DNA from: Allobosea sp. 47.2.35 | GTDB lineage: Bacteria; Pseudomonadota; Alphaproteobacteria; Rhizobiales; Beijerinckiaceae | Length of the DNA: 56,178 bases | Assembly (NCBI RefSeq): GCF_024655635.1 | Contig: NZ_JANLGI010000023.1 | Location: 1 to 56,178, forward strand | Direction: 5' to 3' | Shown: positions 52,725-56,178 of the stretch, one piece after another | Numbering within the stretch: position 1 is the stretch's first letter | Layout: each line of letters begins with the position of its first letter | Made by a program: the position numbers and the translations under genes | Notes under the pieces: generated by a model | The model's database searches: none | Seen by the model: the letters and a program-made list of their open reading frames with translations, nothing else | Told to the model about the DNA's origin: nothing

Positions 52725-52890
52725 GCGCGGCCACTCCCGGCTTCAGACCAGACTGCAATAGCCGGGGTCTATGGGATGCCGCAACTGCCGTCCACCGATG
52801 CGAAAGTCGGCTATCGGCCAAGCCGTTGTGCAAGGATGCACAGGTCCGGGCGGTGCGCCCGGTCAGACGGAGCCTCTACCCGACTCCATC

Positions 52891-52913
52891 ATGCCCGGGC
52901 CTGACCCGGACAT
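52891..52913. repeat. REP-like palindrome
   Basis: ATG-CCCGGG-CCTGA-CCCGG-ACAT palindrome of the CCCGGG type, resembling the palindrome at 9522. It lies between pccA and the 150-aa gene. Confidence 0.55.
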
Positions 52914-52940
52914 CTCCCCTGCAAGGAGAAACTTCCATCT

Positions 52941-52963
52941 TCGGCCCGAGCTTCTCGGGCCGA
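52941..52963. terminator. Perfect 10-bp hairpin near the 150-aa gene's end
   Basis: TCGGCCCGAG pairs with CTCGGGCCGA around a CTT loop, 16 bp after the stop codon of the unknown gene ending at 52979. No T-run, so it may terminate weakly or serve as an mRNA 3' cap. Confidence 0.5.
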
Positions 52964-52978
52964 GCCTGATGATGACGC

Positions 52979-53431
52979 TCAGCTCGCGAGCAGGACGATA
53001 CGCGGGGCGGCGCCGACGCCCGCCCGGACCACGTCCTTCGCCGCGCCCTTGGCGAAGGCGAAGGCGAGCAGCGTCTCGTCGCAGTGTTCGGCCTCGCGAA
53101 CGATCTCGTTGGCGATGCGCTGGGCGGTCGCGGTCGGTCCCTCGCCGGCCGAGAGCGTCGTCACCAGCCAATGCGCCTTGTCGCGGTCGATCACGCCGGT
53201 CGGGCGGTTCTCCCAGACGGCGAAATCGACGACCAGAGCCACGAGGTAATCCGCATAGGCCTTGCAGTTGAGCGGCACGGCGCGGTCGAGCGCGATGAGA
53301 ACGTCGACGATGTCCCGCGTAATGACGATGTCGCTCAAGATGTTCCGCTGAAGCATCTTGACGTCTTCTTCGTCGATCGCGCGACGATCCATCACGCGAT
53401 CGACGAATTCACGAAGCTCATGATCCATCAT
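52979..53431 (-). CDS. Unrecognised cytosolic protein, 150 aa
   Basis: Conserved-looking sequence without a recognised family: MMDHELREFVDRVMDRRAI, DEEDVKMLQRNILSDIV, TRDIVDVLIALDRAVPLNC and HCDETLLAFAFAKGAAKDVVRAG. Mostly alpha-helical, no export signal. The ATG at 53431 follows AGGGG by 7 nt, and a second Met follows immediately. A hairpin ends the transcript. Its helices and acidic EED pattern are suggestive of a small regulatory or protein-binding module, but I cannot name a role. Confidence 0.75.
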   Translation of the reverse strand: MMDHELREFVDRVMDRRAIDEEDVKMLQRNILSDIVITRDIVDVLIALDRAVPLNCKAYADYLVALVVDFAVWENRPTGVIDRDKAHWLVTTLSAGEGPTATAQRIANEIVREAEHCDETLLAFAFAKGAAKDVVRAGVGAAPRIVLLAS

Positions 53432-53708
53432 GTTCGAACCCCTGTCCGGCGTTGTTGTGTGCCGGTACGTCCCTGTTGTGGGAACACCATGCACCCCGCC
53501 CCGGCATCAGGTGGTTAATGCGCAAATCTGAACGGTTATTCAGGTTAAACGGAACTGAGTCGGTTTGGTTGCGAGGATGTTACTGGGCCGCGGCATGCTG
53601 CCGGAATCTTCCGGCGAACGGCAGCGGCCGAACGCCCGGACAGTGAGCCGCGCAGGCAGGTTCGGACGGAGCTGAATCCCGCCCAAAAAGGCAAAGCGTC
53701 GGGCGGCC
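53432..53708. other. 277 bp between two minus-strand genes, nothing recognised
   Basis: Between the HAD gene's end and the start of the 150-aa gene. Holds the promoter of the latter presumably; no frame with a credible protein or hairpin was seen. Confidence 0.55.
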
Positions 53709-54386
53709 CTACGCCGCCACGGCCTTCGGTAGGCCCAGCGCCGCCGGCAGCTCCGGGAACTCGCGCAGGACATGCCGGGCGCCGAGCGAGACAAGCCTCT
53801 CGACCGGCTGGAAGCCCCAGGAAACCGCGACGGGCACCACGCCGGCGGCGACCGCCATCTCGATATCGAAGGAGCTGTCGCCGACCATCGCCGTGCGCGC
53901 GGGCGTCGCCCCCGTTTCGGCCATCGCCCGCTGGATCATGCCGGGATGCGGCTTCGAAGGCGCATCGTCGGCCGACTGCACCGTGTCGAACAGCCCCTGC
54001 CAGCCATGCCGGGCGACGATGAATTCGGCGCCCTTGCGCGACTTGCCGGTGGCGATGCCGAGCTTCAGGCCGCCATGGCGCTTCAGTTCGGCCAGCGTTT
54101 CCGCGACGCCCGCGAAAAGCGGCTCGTCCAGCGAGGGATCGCTCTCGGCCTGCACCCGCATCGCGCCGAAGACCTGGCGATAGGTCTCGGTCAGCACCTC
54201 GTCCGGTGCGTCGAGCCCGGCGAGCTGCGCCATCGCGATGTCCAGGGTCAGCCCGACGATTCCCAAGCCCGCCTCGCGACCCGGATGCACCCGCCCGCAG
54301 CGCCTGAAGGTCTCATATTGCGCTTCGAGGATGATCGCCTCGGAATTGATCAGCGTGCCGTCGAGATCGAAGATGATGAGGTCCAT
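53709..54386 (-). CDS. HAD-family hydrolase, phosphoglycolate-phosphatase-like
   Basis: A 225-aa subfamily IA HAD phosphatase. Motif I FDLDGTLINSE (nucleophile Asp), motif II GIATGKSRKG, motif III lysine in DDAPSKPHPGM and motif IV GDSSFDIEMAVAAG. An inserted cap helix bundle lies after motif I. Similar to phosphoglycolate phosphatase (Gph) and pyrophosphatase PpaX, but substrate cannot be fixed. The start at 54386 begins MDLIIFDLDGT. Confidence 0.9.
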   Translation of the reverse strand: MDLIIFDLDGTLINSEAIILEAQYETFRRCGRVHPGREAGLGIVGLTLDIAMAQLAGLDAPDEVLTETYRQVFGAMRVQAESDPSLDEPLFAGVAETLAELKRHGGLKLGIATGKSRKGAEFIVARHGWQGLFDTVQSADDAPSKPHPGMIQRAMAETGATPARTAMVGDSSFDIEMAVAAGVVPVAVSWGFQPVERLVSLGARHVLREFPELPAALGLPKAVAA

Positions 54387-54460
54387 GCCGGCGCTTTAAC
54401 CCGGATCGCCCCGGCGATCCACTGCAAGTCCGGCATGGCGTCATCCCGCTTGCAGGCTGC

Positions 54461-54961
54461 TCAGCCTTTGCCGTCGCGGGCGCAGCTGTCCACCGCCTTG
54501 CGCAGCTCGGCACCGTCGAGCCCCTTGGCCCGCGCCTCCTTGCGGCATTCCGAGCGGTGAGCGAGGTCCGGGCGCTTGCCGTTGAAGCAGGCCGTCAGCG
54601 CCGCGATGCGTTCGGAACCCTGCAGTTTGCGCCCGTCGACCTCGTCCTTGCAGGCCGCCCGCACCGCCACGGCCGTCGGCTTGCCGTCGCGCGTGACGCC
54701 GTCACGGGCATAGAGCTGCACGCCCGGGAACTTGCCCTGCATGCAGATGCGCATCGCCGCGCGCAGGTCTTCGCCGGTCAGCGCGATGTTCTCGGACACG
54801 CAATCCTGCCGGGCCTTGGCCCGCTCAGCCCGCGGAATCGGCTCGTCGGCGGATGTCGCAGCAGGTGTCGGCGCGGGCGCCTTGGCCGGCGCCGCAGTCT
54901 GTGCCTGGGCAACTCCGCCAAGACCGAGAGCGAAGGCGGTAACAATCAAAACCGTACGCAT
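54461..54961 (-). CDS. Exported PsiF-like protein
   Basis: A 166-aa periplasmic protein with signal peptide RTVLIVTAFALGLGGVAQAQ. After an Ala/Pro linker there are three Cys-containing helix repeats (AKARQDCVSENIALTGEDLRAAMRICMQG, a middle RAACKDEVDGRKL..ALTACFNG, and RSECRKEARAKGLDGAELRKAVDSCARDG). This is the PsiF repeat pattern (phosphate-starvation-inducible protein F). The ATG at 54961 has GGAGGGG upstream. No pho box was seen. Confidence 0.82.
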   Translation of the reverse strand: MRTVLIVTAFALGLGGVAQAQTAAPAKAPAPTPAATSADEPIPRAERAKARQDCVSENIALTGEDLRAAMRICMQGKFPGVQLYARDGVTRDGKPTAVAVRAACKDEVDGRKLQGSERIAALTACFNGKRPDLAHRSECRKEARAKGLDGAELRKAVDSCARDGKG

Positions 54962-55056
54962 GGCCAGCCCCTCCGATGATGAGAACATAGTTAGAACAGA
55001 ATGCGTTTTGTTCCGCAACTGTTCTCTTACGTTTCGTCATCACCCAAGGATGGGCG

Positions 55057-56178
55057 TCACTCGTCCGGCGCCTCGACGATCGGGTCGTAGGGCGCGTCGT
55101 CGAAGCCGAGCAGGTTCCAGCTCTGGCGCATATGCGGCGGCAGCGGCGCGCTGACATCGATCGTGCCCTTGCCGCGCGGATGCGGCAGCACGATCCGCCG
55201 TGCCAGCAGGTGCAGCTTGTTCTGGATGCCGCCGGGCAGCTCCCAGTTCTGGATGTTGAAATATTTGGGGTCGCCGATGATCGGATGGCCGATATGGGTC
55301 GTGTGGGCGCGCAGTTGGTGCGTGCGACCGGTCACCGGCTTCAGCGAGAGCCAGGCGAGCTTCTGCGCCGCCGTCTCGACCACCGCATAATAGGTCACGG
55401 CATGCATCGCGCCGTCCTCGCCATGCTGGGCGACGGCCATGCGCTGGTCGCCGTCATAGGCTTCTTCGCGAGCGAGATAGGTCGAGATCCGGCCCTGCTT
55501 GACGCGTGGTACGCCAACGACCAGCGCCCAGTAGACCTTGCGGGCCGCGCGCGAGCGGAAGGTCTTGGCCAGCGTCGCCGCCGCGAAGCGCGACTTGGCG
55601 ATGACGAGGCAGCCGGCCGTATCCTTGTCGAGCCGGTGGACAAGGCGCGGCTTCTGACCGTCCTTGCCGGTCAGAGCCTCCAGCATCTTGTCGACATGCT
55701 TCGTCGTGCCCGAGCCGCCCTGCACGGCGAGCCCGGCCGGCTTGTTGAGGACCATGACGTCATCGTCCTCGTAAAGCGTGATCGAGCGCAGGAAGCCGAT
55801 CGTGTCGGCATCGGCCTTGGCCGAGCGCGGCCGCTCCGCCTGCTCCTCCAGCTTGAGCGGCGGGATGCGCACGGTCTGGCCCTCGGTGAGCCGGTCCTTG
55901 CTGTCGGCGCGCTTGCCGTCGACGCGCAACTCACCCTTCCGGACGATGCGCTGGATATGGCTGAAGGAGAGCTGCGGGAAACGCGCCTCGAGGAAGCGGT
56001 CGATCCGCATCTCGTTCTCGTCCGGTGTCACCACGAGCTGCTGCACGCCGGTCGCGAGCACCTGGGTTGTCTCGGCCTTGACCTGCGCGCGGGTCGGCTT
56101 GGGGGCTTCCTCCGCGGACCGCGGGCGGACAGGGCGCTGCACGCGCTCCTCGCCGCCGGCCGGGCGCGCGGCGGCGCG
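55057..56178 (-). CDS. rluC: RluC-type 23S rRNA pseudouridine synthase (5' end may lie beyond the window)
   Basis: Modifies uridines in 23S rRNA. An N-terminal S4 RNA-binding domain (MRIDRFLEARFPQLSFSHIQRIVRKGELRVDGK) precedes the catalytic domain with RLVHRLDKDTAGCLVIAKS, where the Asp of HRLDKDT is the nucleophile, and later VTGRTHQLRAHTTHIGHPIIGD. About 360 residues from the GTG at 56142, but the frame stays open to the window edge (ARPAGGEERVQ…), and homologues often have a basic Ala/Pro-rich extension, so I extend to 56178 and call it possibly partial. Confidence 0.9.
   Translation of the reverse strand, partial: RAAARPAGGEERVQRPVRPRSAEEAPKPTRAQVKAETTQVLATGVQQLVVTPDENEMRIDRFLEARFPQLSFSHIQRIVRKGELRVDGKRADSKDRLTEGQTVRIPPLKLEEQAERPRSAKADADTIGFLRSITLYEDDDVMVLNKPAGLAVQGGSGTTKHVDKMLEALTGKDGQKPRLVHRLDKDTAGCLVIAKSRFAAATLAKTFRSRAARKVYWALVVGVPRVKQGRISTYLAREEAYDGDQRMAVAQHGEDGAMHAVTYYAVVETAAQKLAWLSLKPVTGRTHQLRAHTTHIGHPIIGDPKYFNIQNWELPGGIQNKLHLLARRIVLPHPRGKGTIDVSAPLPPHMRQSWNLLGFDDAPYDPIVEAPDE

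Noticed and set aside
1..56178. Prophage, insertion sequence, CRISPR or toxin-antitoxin modules
   Set aside because: I looked for transposase and integrase motifs, phage structural genes, regular spaced repeats and small paired genes and found none I could support.

Overview
The window is about 56 kb of GC-rich, densely coding bacterial chromosome. Gene content and order suggest an alphaproteobacterium of the Hyphomicrobiales, possibly Bosea or a close relative (inference). Supporting signs are the dgt-argS-SPOR gene order with erpA divergent from dgt, a two-domain cold-shock protein, a phasin, a tandem glycine riboswitch in front of an amino-acid oxidase gene, DUF1489, and short palindromic repeats that translate as a DGRDKPDHD-like peptide. 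Nearly all of it is chromosomal housekeeping and catabolic sequence. I see no phage, insertion sequence, CRISPR array, toxin-antitoxin pair or plasmid module.

Layout. 1-4.3 kb, minus: SPOR-domain protein (runs off the left edge), argS, dgt; then erpA on plus. 4.7-8.2 kb: receiver-like/HD-GYP protein with no canonical start codon, double cold-shock protein, LysE-type exporter, sirtuin. 8.3-14.1 kb: aminotransferase, DoxX-like membrane protein, exported double-VOC protein, altronate-dehydratase-family enzyme, two unrecognised genes. 14.2-16.3 kb: two exported L,D-transpeptidase-like proteins flanking a small exported Gly/Pro/Tyr-rich protein. 16.3-20.5 kb: GNAT, SCO1, isoprenylcysteine-methyltransferase-like protein, phasin, DD-carboxypeptidase with a C-terminal SPOR domain. 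20.5-26 kb: J-domain membrane protein and VWA protein, panC, DUF1489, a dehydrogenase/kinase pair, an exported unknown. 26-32.5 kb: the two methylcrotonyl-CoA carboxylase subunits, separated by a CDF-like protein, a dehydrogenase and an exported Kelch protein. 32.6-34.3 kb: glycine-zipper lipoprotein, lipB, a lone FliN/SpoA-domain protein, tRNA-Leu(GAG).

34.6-44.8 kb is the most interesting part. A tandem glycine riboswitch precedes a DadA-type oxidase gene. Next comes a divergent locus: tctC-tctB-tctA on minus against aconitase-prpF-gntR-periplasmic-type binding protein on plus. The shared 100-bp intergenic region carries two near-identical 16-bp direct repeats. The regulator has two winged-helix domains in front of its FCD domain, and the binding protein has no signal peptide. 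I read the locus as a candidate uptake and isomerisation pathway for trans-aconitate or a similar tricarboxylate feeding isocitrate.

44.8-56.2 kb: ABC exporter, a 57-residue membrane protein, rhodanese, DUF599 and DUF3253 proteins, DUF218 protein, LprI-like protein, glutathione S-transferase, a propionyl-CoA-carboxylase-type alpha subunit, a conserved-looking unknown, a HAD phosphatase, a PsiF-like protein and an RluC-type pseudouridine synthase whose 5' end may lie beyond the right edge.

Functions come from motif recognition by eye, not database searches. Start codons were moved inward from the longest open frame where a Shine-Dalgarno site, signal peptide or family length favoured it.
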